DNA of 64,000 bases from an uncultured Flavobacteriales bacterium (lineage in GTDB: Bacteria > Bacteroidota > Bacteroidia > Flavobacteriales_G > Salibacteraceae), in NCBI GenBank assembly GCA_937121175.1, contig CAKZKD010000004.1, forward strand, positions 1 to 64,000, given 5' to 3'. Every line of letters begins with the position of its first letter. The first letter of the stretch is position 1. The translations under genes and the position numbers were made by a program. Shown here one piece after another: positions 53,289 through 62,739 of this stretch. Under the pieces are notes generated by a model, which saw nothing but the letters and a program-made list of their open reading frames with translations, did not search any database and was not told the origin of the DNA.

Positions 53289-56003
53289 CTACTGCTTTAT
53301 CACACGAGTAATGACCGGAGATTGCCCTTCTTCCTCAACTGAAATTTGATATACTCCAGACGGCGCATTACTCAAATCAATTTCAATTTTATTTCCAACC
53401 AATTCTGACGAAAAATCAACCATTCTTCCGAGTGCATCACTTACCAAAACCATTGAATTCCCTGTCAAATTATTCACAGAAAGTTTGTTTCTAAACGGAT
53501 TAGGATAAATTGTAACACGGTCTTCTTCGTTGTAATTCTTAACCGATACACCATCTTCCTCACATTCATTTAGTTGCACAAAAGCCCTTTCAAAACCCTC
53601 ACAACCGTTTGTATCCGTATAAAAATACTCCACCTTAACCCTACCGAAAGATTCGACCGAAGGGTCGAAAATTGATTTTAAAGAATCATTGATGTAATAC
53701 AAACCACCACTTGGAGTGCCCTCGGTTAATACTGCAGCTGTATCTGTGTTGCAGTATTCAGTTTTATTAAATAGAAGAGTAACAATTGGGTTCTCACGGA
53801 TTTTCACAGTAATGGTGTCTGAAGAAACACAACCTAAGCCATTAGTAATGGTATGAATTGCTTCATAATCTCCTTCGGCCAAGCTCCGTGGCAAAAAGCG
53901 GCAACTATCTATTGAAGGCATCCAAGAACCAATGTCCTTCCATCTTCCATTTGGACTGATTGGGCTTAGCACAACGAATTGATTCTCCGATGTACAAAAG
54001 GCCGTATCCGACTCTAAGACACCTGCATCATCGACATTTCCAACCGTTATGTTCACAGTTTTGGTATCCGATAAGTTACCGGAAGTAGCCCTTAATTGAA
54101 TGGTGAAATTTCCAGGTGAATCAAAAATTGCCATTGAATTCTTAGCGGTTGAACCTGAAGTGGTTGCCCCTATAAAAGTCCAATTATAATTAGAAATGTT
54201 TCCTGATGAAGTATTAGTTAGAAATACGGTATCTCCAATGCAAATTCTATTGGAAGAAACAGTAAAATCTGCTCTAGGGCCATCCACTAGTCCTTCTGCA
54301 ATTATCGAAAAATTCTGACTTCCAGTACTCAGAGAGCCCTTATGAGAAACTCGGAGAACATAACCGCCTACCGGAAGACTTGAATAGTAAATCTGTTCTA
54401 CATTGTCTCTGAAATTATCGCCTTTTGTAGCCGCCGAAGTAGGAACAAGAGGGTTGAGTCGATAAGGAGAATAAGAAACACCAGTATTTGTATTGACTAA
54501 CCGCACATCCAAGTCATTTACCAGTTTAATAGTAGCTGGATTTAAACTTGGTGAATTGGCTATTCCTTCAATATCGGTCCAGCATACAGTCACTCTAACT
54601 GGGTTATTACCAGTTGAAAACACATATCGTTCGTAATTCTGACCATTATTCAATTTTAATTCATCAAACTGCACAGCTGTATCATCAATAAGTTTGACGG
54701 CTTTTAAAGAGTTCATTAACCCCCATCCAAAACTATAATCTGGCCCAACCCAGGTTCCAGCTTCATCAGCCGTGTGTATTACCAGCGCCTTGAGGGACGA
54801 AGAACGCATATATCTAGCTTTTTTATTATTGTGGTGTTGTTGCAAAAGCAAGCAAGATGCTGCTACACTAGGTGAGGACATACTTGTACCACTTGAACTA
54901 TAGTAAGCAGAATTTCCTGTGTTATTACAACTGTACAATCCCGCTCCGTTTCCTACAATATCAGGTTTAATTCTTCCATCATCGGTAGGGCCGTACGAAC
55001 TAAATCCGGTTATTCTAACCGCACCGGCGTTTGTATAACCACTCGTTAAATCATTCACTGCGCCTACAGTCAAAATGTTCTTAGCAGTTCCGTACGTCGA
55101 AATACAATCAAACTGTCCGTCCGGGTTTCTAGCGGCCGAGGTAGTTGTCCAACTTCCAGAAGAATTTCGAGCTCTGTGTGAACCAGAATGATTGTCATTT
55201 CTATCATTTCCTGCCGATTTCACGATAAGATAGTACGGCGCCAGTCGAGCCATTTTGTCCCACTCTCTCGTTCTTGAATCATAAAAACCAAATTTGTAAT
55301 CTTCTACCGTACTTATGTTGACGGAACCTAACCAACTCCAAGTACCGTTAGAACTTGACCAGCCAGCTCCCGTTCCATAGGAGTGATTAGAAATAAGCAA
55401 ACCAGCAGACGCCGCGTTAGCCATTTCTGCAGCATCGGAAAACCAGTCGTGCGCCCATAATTTAGCTTGTGGCGCCATTCCCTTCGCACGCGCTGTAATT
55501 CCAGAAGCAACCATAGTACCTGCGACATGCGTAGCATGAGACGACGTGCCAGTTACGTTATCTCGTTGAGTAACTCGGCTTCCAAATTCTCTGTGCTTAA
55601 TTCTGGTTCCACCGCCATCCCATTCACCGATGGTCATGTTTTGTCCTTCTAAATTTAAATTTTGGCCACCATTATTGTGCAACTTGTCAGTCGATATGGT
55701 TTTTGCAGCGTCTGTATTATTGTTTGTCTCATAATACTTTGGCGAACCATCGTCCTGCAAACCTACCAGTTGCAAAAAGGTACTTTCTCCTTTAATTTCA
55801 AGAGGCCAGTTAAATTTTTTAGCCGAAGCCAATGCTTTAGCATAAGAAATACTGTCTTTAATTCTCAATTCTTTCGAGAATTCGCTAAGTTGTTCTACAT
55901 CAGTGCTTTTGAGCACTATTTCCTCAGCAGATTGACCGTAAACATTCCCAAATAATAATGCAATTAGAGCAAAAATAATGGTGGTAACTCTTGTTATTTT
56001 CAT
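53289..56003 (-). CDS. S8 subtilisin-like protease with PKD and T9SS type A sorting domain
   Basis: 904 residues from ATG 56003 (MKITRVTTIIFALIALLFGN signal peptide; the ORF opens 10 codons earlier, but a near-consensus -7 box lies at 56008-56015). Catalytic residues are Asp129 (GEWDGGG), His156 (SSHATHVAGT) and Ser374 (SGTSMSSPS); SAGNDRND supplies the oxyanion Asn. A jelly-roll domain and a PKD domain (FTVSSNRICIGDTVFLTNTS) follow. The C-terminus (YPNPFRNKLSVNNL...GVYQISV) is a T9SS type A signal, so the protease is secreted or cell-attached through the T9SS. Confidence 0.93.
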   Translation of the reverse strand: MKITRVTTIIFALIALLFGNVYGQSAEEIVLKSTDVEQLSEFSKELRIKDSISYAKALASAKKFNWPLEIKGESTFLQLVGLQDDGSPKYYETNNNTDAAKTISTDKLHNNGGQNLNLEGQNMTIGEWDGGGTRIKHREFGSRVTQRDNVTGTSSHATHVAGTMVASGITARAKGMAPQAKLWAHDWFSDAAEMANAASAGLLISNHSYGTGAGWSSSNGTWSWLGSVNISTVEDYKFGFYDSRTREWDKMARLAPYYLIVKSAGNDRNDNHSGSHRARNSSGSWTTTSAARNPDGQFDCISTYGTAKNILTVGAVNDLTSGYTNAGAVRITGFSSYGPTDDGRIKPDIVGNGAGLYSCNNTGNSAYYSSSGTSMSSPSVAASCLLLQQHHNNKKARYMRSSSLKALVIHTADEAGTWVGPDYSFGWGLMNSLKAVKLIDDTAVQFDELKLNNGQNYERYVFSTGNNPVRVTVCWTDIEGIANSPSLNPATIKLVNDLDVRLVNTNTGVSYSPYRLNPLVPTSAATKGDNFRDNVEQIYYSSLPVGGYVLRVSHKGSLSTGSQNFSIIAEGLVDGPRADFTVSSNRICIGDTVFLTNTSSGNISNYNWTFIGATTSGSTAKNSMAIFDSPGNFTIQLRATSGNLSDTKTVNITVGNVDDAGVLESDTAFCTSENQFVVLSPISPNGRWKDIGSWMPSIDSCRFLPRSLAEGDYEAIHTITNGLGCVSSDTITVKIRENPIVTLLFNKTEYCNTDTAAVLTEGTPSGGLYYINDSLKSIFDPSVESFGRVKVEYFYTDTNGCEGFERAFVQLNECEEDGVSVKNYNEEDRVTIYPNPFRNKLSVNNLTGNSMVLVSDALGRMVDFSSELVGNKIEIDLSNAPSGVYQISVEEEGQSPVITRVIKQ

Positions 56004-56007
56004 ATTG

Positions 56008-56015
56008 CAAATATG
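56008..56015 (-). promoter_or_regulatory. Near-consensus -7 box for the subtilase gene
   Basis: Minus strand CATATTTG (one mismatch to TAnnTTTG), ending 4 bases before the ATG; leaderless-like arrangement. Confidence 0.35.
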
Positions 56016-56124
56016 CCCCTTAAATCGATTCATAATCTTTGTTTCAGTACTAGATTTATGTTGACAACAATTTGATGACCTGGTTAGTTGGTCTTTAACT
56101 TGTAATAAATTGAAAAAAGGAGAT

Positions 56125-57360
56125 TTAGAAAAATCGCATGGCCAAAAAGTACACCGCGAACGAACCTAAAAACACCAAACTAGAAATCGATAATAACCTA
56201 AGCCGATTTGGCAATACGTAATTGTGGGACGTTTTTAGGAGGATAAAGGAGCGATAATTCAGAAAAGCCAACAGCGGAGAAGTTAAAAAAGAAATTGTAG
56301 TTGCAAAATCAACCAACTGGCGCATATTTTCTACTATCAGTATCAATATCAAACCTGCCCCAACAACAAGCACAAGAAGTATTGTTTTGTAATTCAACCA
56401 TTTGGAAAATTGACTAGAAATTAGCGAAAATCCTACAGCCAAAGAACGCGGAAAAGCATCGAGGCAAGTAATACCTGTACTGAACATGGTTACTACCGCG
56501 GCCAATCCGATAAAAAACAGACTCCACTCCCCTATCAATGAAGTATAAACACCAATTAATTGAGCACTGAATGCCACACCTCCAGCTTCCAATTCGACTC
56601 CGGCAGAAAACAAGGTAAATGCACCCAAACACAAAAATAAAATGGCCAAAACTGCGGTTCCGAAATACCCGATATGAAAATCCAGGTTGGTTCTAGCCTT
56701 GTCTCCATTGTTTATATTGATGTTTTTCTCTAGCCTCCACACCGAGTGCCAAATAGAAATATCCATCGGGGCTGGCATCCAACCAAAAAAAGCAATCAAA
56801 AAGAACACATTCTTCGTTACTGACCAATCGAAATTACCAAATGAAACCCCATCAAACGAAGTTTTATTGATAGCAAACACAAAGGACAACACCGTTGCTA
56901 GGGTTAAAATTACCACAATCCATTTCATGAATTTATCAAGAAAGGAATAGCCATTAAATAGCAGTAAAATCAAGCACATTGTCAGTATTATTAAGCCCCA
57001 AATTTGAGCCGACCATCCGACTCCAAAGAGGAACTCGGCCAGACCACCAGTTACTACTGATATTGCGGCAATCACAGCAAACATGGTTGATACCGTGAGT
57101 AACACAAACAACCACAATGCCCAGTTTCCTTGCTTTTTGTAGCCATCCAAAATGGTTTTACCTGTAATATCGGCATACAACGGACCCATTAAAAAAAATG
57201 GATATTTCAAAATGTGCGCAACTACGATTACCCAAATTAATTCTAGGCCAAACTCCGCTCCTGCTCTGGTGCTCTGTACCAAATGCGAAACCCCAATTGC
57301 CGCTCCAGCATATAAAAGACCTGGACCAATTTGTTTGAATGTGGAACTATTCAGGTTCAT
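56125..57360 (-). CDS. Nramp-related transporter lacking the DPGN motif
   Basis: 411 residues with about eleven membrane segments. IGPGLLYAGAAIGVSHLVQS followed by TRAGAEFG clearly aligns with Nramp TM1, but the metal-binding Asp-Pro-Gly-Asn is Gly-Val-Ser-His (residues 23-26). TM6 has MPAPMD at 195-200 in place of the usual MPH/MPQ. Such Nramp-related carriers may not move Mn2+ or Fe2+ and can prefer other substrates (for example Mg2+ in NRMTs). The GDPD gene ends 3 bases upstream, so they share a transcript. Confidence 0.8.
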   Translation of the reverse strand: MNLNSSTFKQIGPGLLYAGAAIGVSHLVQSTRAGAEFGLELIWVIVVAHILKYPFFLMGPLYADITGKTILDGYKKQGNWALWLFVLLTVSTMFAVIAAISVVTGGLAEFLFGVGWSAQIWGLIILTMCLILLLFNGYSFLDKFMKWIVVILTLATVLSFVFAINKTSFDGVSFGNFDWSVTKNVFFLIAFFGWMPAPMDISIWHSVWRLEKNININNGDKARTNLDFHIGYFGTAVLAILFLCLGAFTLFSAGVELEAGGVAFSAQLIGVYTSLIGEWSLFFIGLAAVVTMFSTGITCLDAFPRSLAVGFSLISSQFSKWLNYKTILLVLVVGAGLILILIVENMRQLVDFATTISFLTSPLLAFLNYRSFILLKTSHNYVLPNRLRLLSISSLVFLGSFAVYFLAMRFF

Positions 57361-57363
57361 ATT

Positions 57364-58206
57364 CTAATTGAGTACTCGGAGTAAATGTTTCAATTCATCC
57401 GTTTGGATGTAATCAGGATTAAGTTCAATTGCTTTTATGTTTTTTTTGTTGGAATTACAGCCAAAAAGCGTGACTCTAATATTGTTTTCATGCGCTTTTT
57501 CGACTTGTTCTTTCGTAAGCCAATCAACGGAGCAGGTAATTCCAAATGCACCCAGTTCAACAGCTTTTTCCAAGGCAAAATCATATTCATTGTAAATAAA
57601 CACTTTGATATCCGGTCGCAATTTGCGCATGGCTTTTGCCAACTCTACGCGGTTAAACTCTACCAATACTTGGTCCGACAAATTAAATTTATCGATGAGC
57701 GCTGAAATCTTCTGGACATAAGAATTAGCGTAATCCTTCGAAATTTCGTCCTTGGTCGTTTTTACATCCAACGTGAATAGAAAGTTATCATCGAATTCGA
57801 GACAATTCAACAAATCCTCCATACTTTTTAATTCATGGCGCTTTGCAGCAGCAGTGTTGTATTTAGCGCCGCTTATTTCACTCCAATTTTTCTCTGCTAT
57901 TTGTCCATCGTGTTTGGTGGCAAGGTTTAATGTTTCATCGTGAAATGCAACCAGCATTTCATCTTTGGTCATTTGTACATCGATTTCAGTTCCTTCTGCT
58001 CCCGCATCTATGCAGGTCTGAACTGATTTCAACGTATTGATCGGGCAATGTACCTTAGTACCCATTCCGCCATGCCCCATTGCTTCAATTTTATCGTTAT
58101 TGAGGTTTTTAATGGTGAAGTCTTTTTTGGTGCAGCCTACAGATAATAAGAGCTGCAATAGAACCAGAAAAAAAACAAATTTTCTATTTAATATTTTAAT
58201 ATTCAA
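57364..58206 (-). CDS. Glycerophosphodiester phosphodiesterase family lipoprotein
   Basis: 280 residues from TTG 58206. The leader ends LLSVGC, a lipobox. MGHGGMGTKVHCPINTLKSV, then GAEGTEIDVQMTKDEMLVAFHDETL gives the Glu-x-Asp metal ligands and catalytic His of the GDPD TIM barrel; the usual AHRG is GHGG. LFTLDVKTTKD is the next conserved block. It probably releases glycerol 3-phosphate from lipid head groups in the envelope. First gene of a two-gene unit with the Nramp-related gene. Confidence 0.85.
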   Translation of the reverse strand: MNIKILNRKFVFFLVLLQLLLSVGCTKKDFTIKNLNNDKIEAMGHGGMGTKVHCPINTLKSVQTCIDAGAEGTEIDVQMTKDEMLVAFHDETLNLATKHDGQIAEKNWSEISGAKYNTAAAKRHELKSMEDLLNCLEFDDNFLFTLDVKTTKDEISKDYANSYVQKISALIDKFNLSDQVLVEFNRVELAKAMRKLRPDIKVFIYNEYDFALEKAVELGAFGITCSVDWLTKEQVEKAHENNIRVTLFGCNSNKKNIKAIELNPDYIQTDELKHLLRVLN

Positions 58207-58552
58207 TTAATTGACCTTTTAACTGCAATATATGATTGGTGCAAAATAATTCATTTGCTAAGTAATGACAGAACGTTTTTTCGAAGAAAAGTAACTAAGA
58301 TTATGTAATGGAGCAAGTTTACGTTTAATCCAAGATCTTCTTTTCATTCGTTAAATGGTCTCACAATTGTATTTTTAAAAGTGGTCAATGTCTAACGTAA
58401 AGCGAATTTGATTTGGTAAATGAATTTAGGTGGTTTGCGGCAATTAGCTGAGAAGAATTATTCTAGCAACCAATGATCGTGCGGCAAATAAAACAAGAAA
58501 TTTAGCCAAGAAAAGCAAACCGTAAGAATGCATGGCGTTGGACTTGGTGGTA
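58207..58552. other. Intergenic region with inverted and direct repeats
   Basis: No gene seen. It contains GTCTAAC (58390-58396) and GTTGGAC (58537-58543), inverted with one wobble and matching RYYYAAC/GTTRRRY; an inner inverted pair GGTTTGC (58432-58438) and GCAAACC (58515-58521); and a direct repeat TGCGGCAA (58436-58443, 58480-58487). This resembles an integron attC site but is longer than usual (154 bases). Confidence 0.3.
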
Positions 58553-58849
58553 TTAAAATCTTAATTTTTTCGGATCTTGTCGAGAATCAAAAAGTCTCAC
58601 TATCTCGAGCTTTCCTGCTTTCTCTCTGTAGTAGAGTGTATTTTGTTTTGAGATTACACTTTTTCTTATTTGAAGTTCTTCATTAATAACAGGGAATATT
58701 TTATGGTCTTCCAGTATCAATCTAATGTTATCATCTACTCTATTAACGAACCTTAAAATTATTCTATCATTCCAGTTTAATTTCAAATATTCTAAAATTG
58801 ATTCAAAATCTTTCTCAGCAGAAGGGGACCAGATAACCTCATTAAGCAT
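58553..58849 (-). CDS. RelE/ParE family toxin
   Basis: 98 residues. MLNEVIWSPSAEKDFESILE YLKLNW is the N-terminal ParE/RelE fold, and NTLYYREKAGKLEIVRLFDSRQDPKK the C-terminal end with an R-rich strand. It overlaps the upstream antitoxin gene by 8 bases, the usual toxin-second order. Depending on the family branch it targets gyrase or mRNA on the ribosome; I cannot tell which. Confidence 0.87.
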   Translation of the reverse strand: MLNEVIWSPSAEKDFESILEYLKLNWNDRIILRFVNRVDDNIRLILEDHKIFPVINEELQIRKSVISKQNTLYYREKAGKLEIVRLFDSRQDPKKLRF

Positions 58850-59090
58850 TTATGTAACGCTGTCTAATATCCGATATAACTTTTTTATGTTCTCTTCCTT
58901 CTCCGTTATCGAGTTGTTGAACACCAAGTAAAATATCATTCTGTTGCTCTAAAGTCAAATTATGCCACTCATCAACTTCATTTTTTCCGTTGATATAGTT
59001 CAATAACATCCCATAAGCTTCTTCTAATCGATTTCCCTTTAGTGAATCTAATTTTCTAAACAAGTCTATTTTTAACTCTGCAGAATTCAT
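58842..59090 (-). CDS. Antitoxin of the RelE/ParE pair
   Basis: 82 residues, mostly helical and charged (ELKIDLFRKLDSLKGNRLEE, NLTLEQQNDILLGVQQLDNG). This fits the small acidic antitoxin class that precedes RelE/ParE toxins in Bacteroidota, without a classical ribbon-helix-helix start. The assignment relies on the 8-base overlap with the toxin. Confidence 0.8.
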   Translation of the reverse strand: MNSAELKIDLFRKLDSLKGNRLEEAYGMLLNYINGKNEVDEWHNLTLEQQNDILLGVQQLDNGEGREHKKVISDIRQRYINA

Positions 59091-59322
59091 AATGGAAGAT
59101 TTCGGGTAAAATTAACTATAAAAACCGAGTGTTAAAATCACTGAGCAATTCTTGCATGTGGTTTGATGATTTAGCATTTGTTTATGTTGGTTTTCCGATG
59201 AACCTTGTAAAACTATATATCTTAATGCCGGTCTTTTGCAAACAAGCCGAATTAGCACCCAAGACAGAGTACCTTATTCACTCTGTGCTTCATAAACATT
59301 ATTTAAGGTTGTTGTTTAGTCT

Positions 59323-59898
59323 TTAAAATTTGATTACGTCACCTGTGTCGGTTCCTCCGCTGATAAACTTTATAATAATGCCTTCCGCTTCACTGAAGTC
59401 CTTTCTACATTTTTTTATCATCTTGTCTCTAAGAGCTGTATATTGGGCACTAGAAAAACTAAATTTACTAATTACGGTTCCTAAATATTTATTCTCATTT
59501 AACGGCTCACTATCAACAAATAAAAATAGGCCCTGATATCTAGAAACTTTTGCCTGATTTTTATTATCGGCATTATCTTTAAACTTAATTATCACAGCTT
59601 TATCAGTACCTCCATTTACCAATGAAAACATCAAGCCTTCCGCAGTATAGTTAACCTGTCTAGCCTTTCTAATAAGATAATCCCTTACCGATTGGTACTG
59701 AGCACCTGAGTTTTTTATATCTATGTCATTATGCCCAGTGGTAGTAACTTCACCAACTACTTCATATTCAGCAATCGGTTGAGCGTCTGTGAAGATATAA
59801 AACCCTTGAATTTTGTTAACAACTGCAATATTGTTTTGGCAAAAAGTCGAATAAGAAATCAATAAAAATGGCAATGTTAGGAGCACTGATTTTATCAT
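59323..59898 (-). CDS. Secreted protein made of two duplicated domains, unknown
   Basis: 191 residues with a signal peptide ending STFCQ. Two halves of about 75 residues repeat the same pattern: QGFYIFTDAQP (31-41) and QGLFLFVDSEP (122-132); AQYQSVRDYLIRK (66-78) and AQYTALRDKMIKK (151-163); AEGL....NGGTD (86-99) and AEGI....SGGTD (171-184). The family is not recognised. The NGGTD/SGGTD end pattern and the matched helix suggest a small alpha/beta fold used twice. Confidence 0.7.
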   Translation of the reverse strand: MIKSVLLTLPFLLISYSTFCQNNIAVVNKIQGFYIFTDAQPIAEYEVVGEVTTTGHNDIDIKNSGAQYQSVRDYLIRKARQVNYTAEGLMFSLVNGGTDKAVIIKFKDNADNKNQAKVSRYQGLFLFVDSEPLNENKYLGTVISKFSFSSAQYTALRDKMIKKCRKDFSEAEGIIIKFISGGTDTGDVIKF

Positions 59899-60214
59899 AT
59901 TAATGTAATTTCAAGTTTAGTATATTAAGTATTTGCATTCGGTCTATTCAAACTGATGAATAAAAATAACCCTTCAACTAGAACGAGCTTTTACGGTTAC
60001 TTTTAATCAGATTGTTAATCAAAAATACAATAAATGTAATAGGCTTACAATAGTGAAACAGGCTCTCTTTCGCAGAAAATTACAATAAACGAAATCATCA
60101 GACCATTACTAATTTCTTAGGCTACTAAACTATCTTCCCAATTGAACCGAATAGATTAAAAATAATTCCTCTTACCCGCTTCAACTAGCTTATTAATAGT
60201 ATTATTTTGCCATT
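59899..60214. other. Intergenic region upstream of priA
   Basis: AT-rich, no ORF or strong hairpin. A near-consensus -7 box, TTATTTTG, is at 60202-60209, five bases before the GTG of priA. Confidence 0.5.
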
Positions 60215-62686
60215 GTGACTACCTATTTCGCAGACGTAATAGTTCCGCTTCCCCTACCCCAATTGTTCACCTACAGAATTCCTGTTGGGCTGGAGCAAAG
60301 TGCAAAGCAGTTTGTAAGGGTTGTAGTGCCTTTTGGTAGAAAAAAACTGTATGCTGGTCTGGTGGCCAAAGTTCACAGTACTCCACCTGCAGAATATCAA
60401 GCCAAGTACATTGAGCAAATCTTAGATGAAACTCCAATCATCAACCAAACGAATTTTAGGCTTTGGGAATGGATTTCAAAATACTACCTCTGCCCGCTAG
60501 GTTCGGTTATGAATGTTTCCCTTCCTGCTGGGTTTAAAATATCATCGGAAACCAAAATCACGCGTCACCCTGAACTTACCGAGGTTACGGTTAGCCTGTC
60601 CGACAAAGAGTATTTAATATTAGAAGCACTCGAAGCACAAAGTCATCTGAGCTTGGAGGATATTGCTAAAATATTGCAACAAAAAACGATACTCCCCCTC
60701 ATCAACTCTATGATAAACAAGCGTATGCTCATTACCGAAGAGGATATGAAATTACGCTACAAACCCAAACAAGTTGCCTATATCCGATTGGCAAAAAACT
60801 ACCGTTCAGAGCAACAACTGAACGATATTCTGAACGAACTCAGTAAGGCTCCAAAGCAAATGGAGGCTGTAATGCATTACCTAAAAATTTCGGGTTGGCA
60901 TACTGAGAAAAAAGTAGAAGTTCGGAAACAGTTGCTTAATGAAGCCATGCAAAGCAGCAAAGGCGCGATAAAAACGTTAATTGACAAAGAAGTATTTGAG
61001 CAATACGAACGAGAAGAAGGAAGACTAAATCCATTTGTTCTCGACCATGAATCGAAACTGCAACTTACCGAAAATCAAACAAATGCAATAGATGATATAA
61101 CAGGCTTTTGGGAACAAAAAAAGCCGGTTTTATTGCACGGTGTAACCTCTTCCGGAAAAACTGAAGTCTATATTCAACTGATTAAAAATTGTATTAAAGA
61201 AGGAAAACAAGCACTTTTTTTGGTTCCAGAAATCGCTTTAACTACACAGTTGGTAAATCGATTGAAAGCTCATTTCGGAGAAGATTTGGGAGTTTTTCAT
61301 TCCAGATTCAACGATAACGAACGGGTAGAAACCTGGAACGCAATTCTTGGAATACACAAGTATTCAAAATTCAAATTGATTGTTGGAGCACGCTCGTCAT
61401 TGTTTTTACCATTCGATAATCTAGGGCTGGTAATAGTAGATGAGGAACAAGAAAATTCATTCAAACAATTTGACCCAGAGCCGAGATACCATGCCAGAGA
61501 TGTGGCCATTGTTGCAGCGAAGATGCATAACGCAAATATTATTTTAGGTACGGCTACTCCCTCCTATGAAAGTTACGATAATGCTCTGAAAGAAAAATAT
61601 GGAATGGTAGAGATGAACCACCGATTTGGAAATCGTGAAATGCCAAAAATTCAGATTGCTGACTTAAAAAAAGCTCATAGTCAGAAAGAAATGCGCGCAA
61701 GCTTTTCGCCAGAATTGTATTACGAAATGGTGCAGGCTTTGGAGCGAAAAGAGCAAATAATTTTATTCAGAAACCGACGAGGATTTGCACCAAGAGCTCA
61801 GTGTACAACTTGCGGCTGGACCAGCGATTGCAAGAATTGCGATATTAGCCTTACTTACCATAAATTCCGCAAGGAAATGGTTTGCCATTATTGTGGTTTT
61901 CATGTGCCGTTTCCAAAAACGTGCTTGCAATGTGGTTCTCCTACCGTGAATTTGCAAGGCCAAGGAACCGAAAAGATTGAAGAAGAAATTACCGAATTAT
62001 TTCCGCATGCTCGTGTGGCACGAATGGATTTAGAAACCACACGTCAAAAACATAGCTACCAGAAACTCATATCAGACTTTGAAGACCGGCAGATTGATAT
62101 TCTAATTGGAACTCAAATGCTATCTAAGGGTTTGGACTTTGATAATGTGAGTTTAGTGGGCATCATCAGTGCCGATTCCATTTTACATTACCCTGATTTT
62201 AGGGCCTATGAACGGGCTTACAGTCTAATGGAGCAAGTTTCGGGGCGTGCAGGAAGAAAAAACAAAAAAGGAAAGGTGGTTATTCAGGCATTTGATGTGG
62301 ATAATCCTATTCTTAAAAATGTGCAACAACACGATTACATTGGTGTTTACAAAAACCAATTGCAGCACCGAAAACAATTCTTTTATCCACCTTATTCGAG
62401 ATTAATTCAAATTACACTGAAACACAAAGACCCTCAGTTTTTGCGCCAAGCAGCAGACCATTTTGGAAAATACCTTAAACCAACATTTAAGGAAAACATG
62501 CTTGGACCTGAAGCTCCTACCATTGCTCGAATAAGAAATTGGTACATCGAAAATTTATTACTGAAAATGCCCGCAAACCAAACTAACGCTGGATTAAAAC
62601 GTTTGATAAAAGACTCGATACACCACTACAAAACACAAAAACAGTTTAGTGGAGTCCGTGTAATAATTGATGTTGACCCACAATAA
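60215..62686 (+). CDS. priA: Primosomal protein N' (PriA helicase)
   Basis: 823 residues from GTG 60215 (MTTYFADVIVPLPLPQLFTY). PriA reloads the replicative helicase at stalled forks. The 3'-binding domain is followed by the helicase core: Walker A HGVTSSGKTEVYIQ, Walker B region LVIVDEEQENSFKQFDPEPR, TATPSYES, and the motif V/VI blocks IGTQMLSKGLDFDNVSLVG, QVSGRAGRK. A zinc-binding insert has CTTCGWTSDCKNC, CHYCG and CLQCGS. Motif II is DEEQ where DEEH is usual. Shine-Dalgarno is weak; the start sits close to the -7 box. Confidence 0.95.
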   Translation: MTTYFADVIVPLPLPQLFTYRIPVGLEQSAKQFVRVVVPFGRKKLYAGLVAKVHSTPPAEYQAKYIEQILDETPIINQTNFRLWEWISKYYLCPLGSVMNVSLPAGFKISSETKITRHPELTEVTVSLSDKEYLILEALEAQSHLSLEDIAKILQQKTILPLINSMINKRMLITEEDMKLRYKPKQVAYIRLAKNYRSEQQLNDILNELSKAPKQMEAVMHYLKISGWHTEKKVEVRKQLLNEAMQSSKGAIKTLIDKEVFEQYEREEGRLNPFVLDHESKLQLTENQTNAIDDITGFWEQKKPVLLHGVTSSGKTEVYIQLIKNCIKEGKQALFLVPEIALTTQLVNRLKAHFGEDLGVFHSRFNDNERVETWNAILGIHKYSKFKLIVGARSSLFLPFDNLGLVIVDEEQENSFKQFDPEPRYHARDVAIVAAKMHNANIILGTATPSYESYDNALKEKYGMVEMNHRFGNREMPKIQIADLKKAHSQKEMRASFSPELYYEMVQALERKEQIILFRNRRGFAPRAQCTTCGWTSDCKNCDISLTYHKFRKEMVCHYCGFHVPFPKTCLQCGSPTVNLQGQGTEKIEEEITELFPHARVARMDLETTRQKHSYQKLISDFEDRQIDILIGTQMLSKGLDFDNVSLVGIISADSILHYPDFRAYERAYSLMEQVSGRAGRKNKKGKVVIQAFDVDNPILKNVQQHDYIGVYKNQLQHRKQFFYPPYSRLIQITLKHKDPQFLRQAADHFGKYLKPTFKENMLGPEAPTIARIRNWYIENLLLKMPANQTNAGLKRLIKDSIHHYKTQKQFSGVRVIIDVDPQ

Positions 62687-62739
62687 ATAGGCGAGTTTTA
62701 ATTATAATTTCGCATTACGATTTAGATTCTAGGAATAGA

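Noticed and set aside
59129-59326. A 65-codon plus-strand ORF between the antitoxin and the duplicated-domain gene
   Set aside because: No promoter, signal or recognisable motif, and its end overlaps a minus-strand gene.
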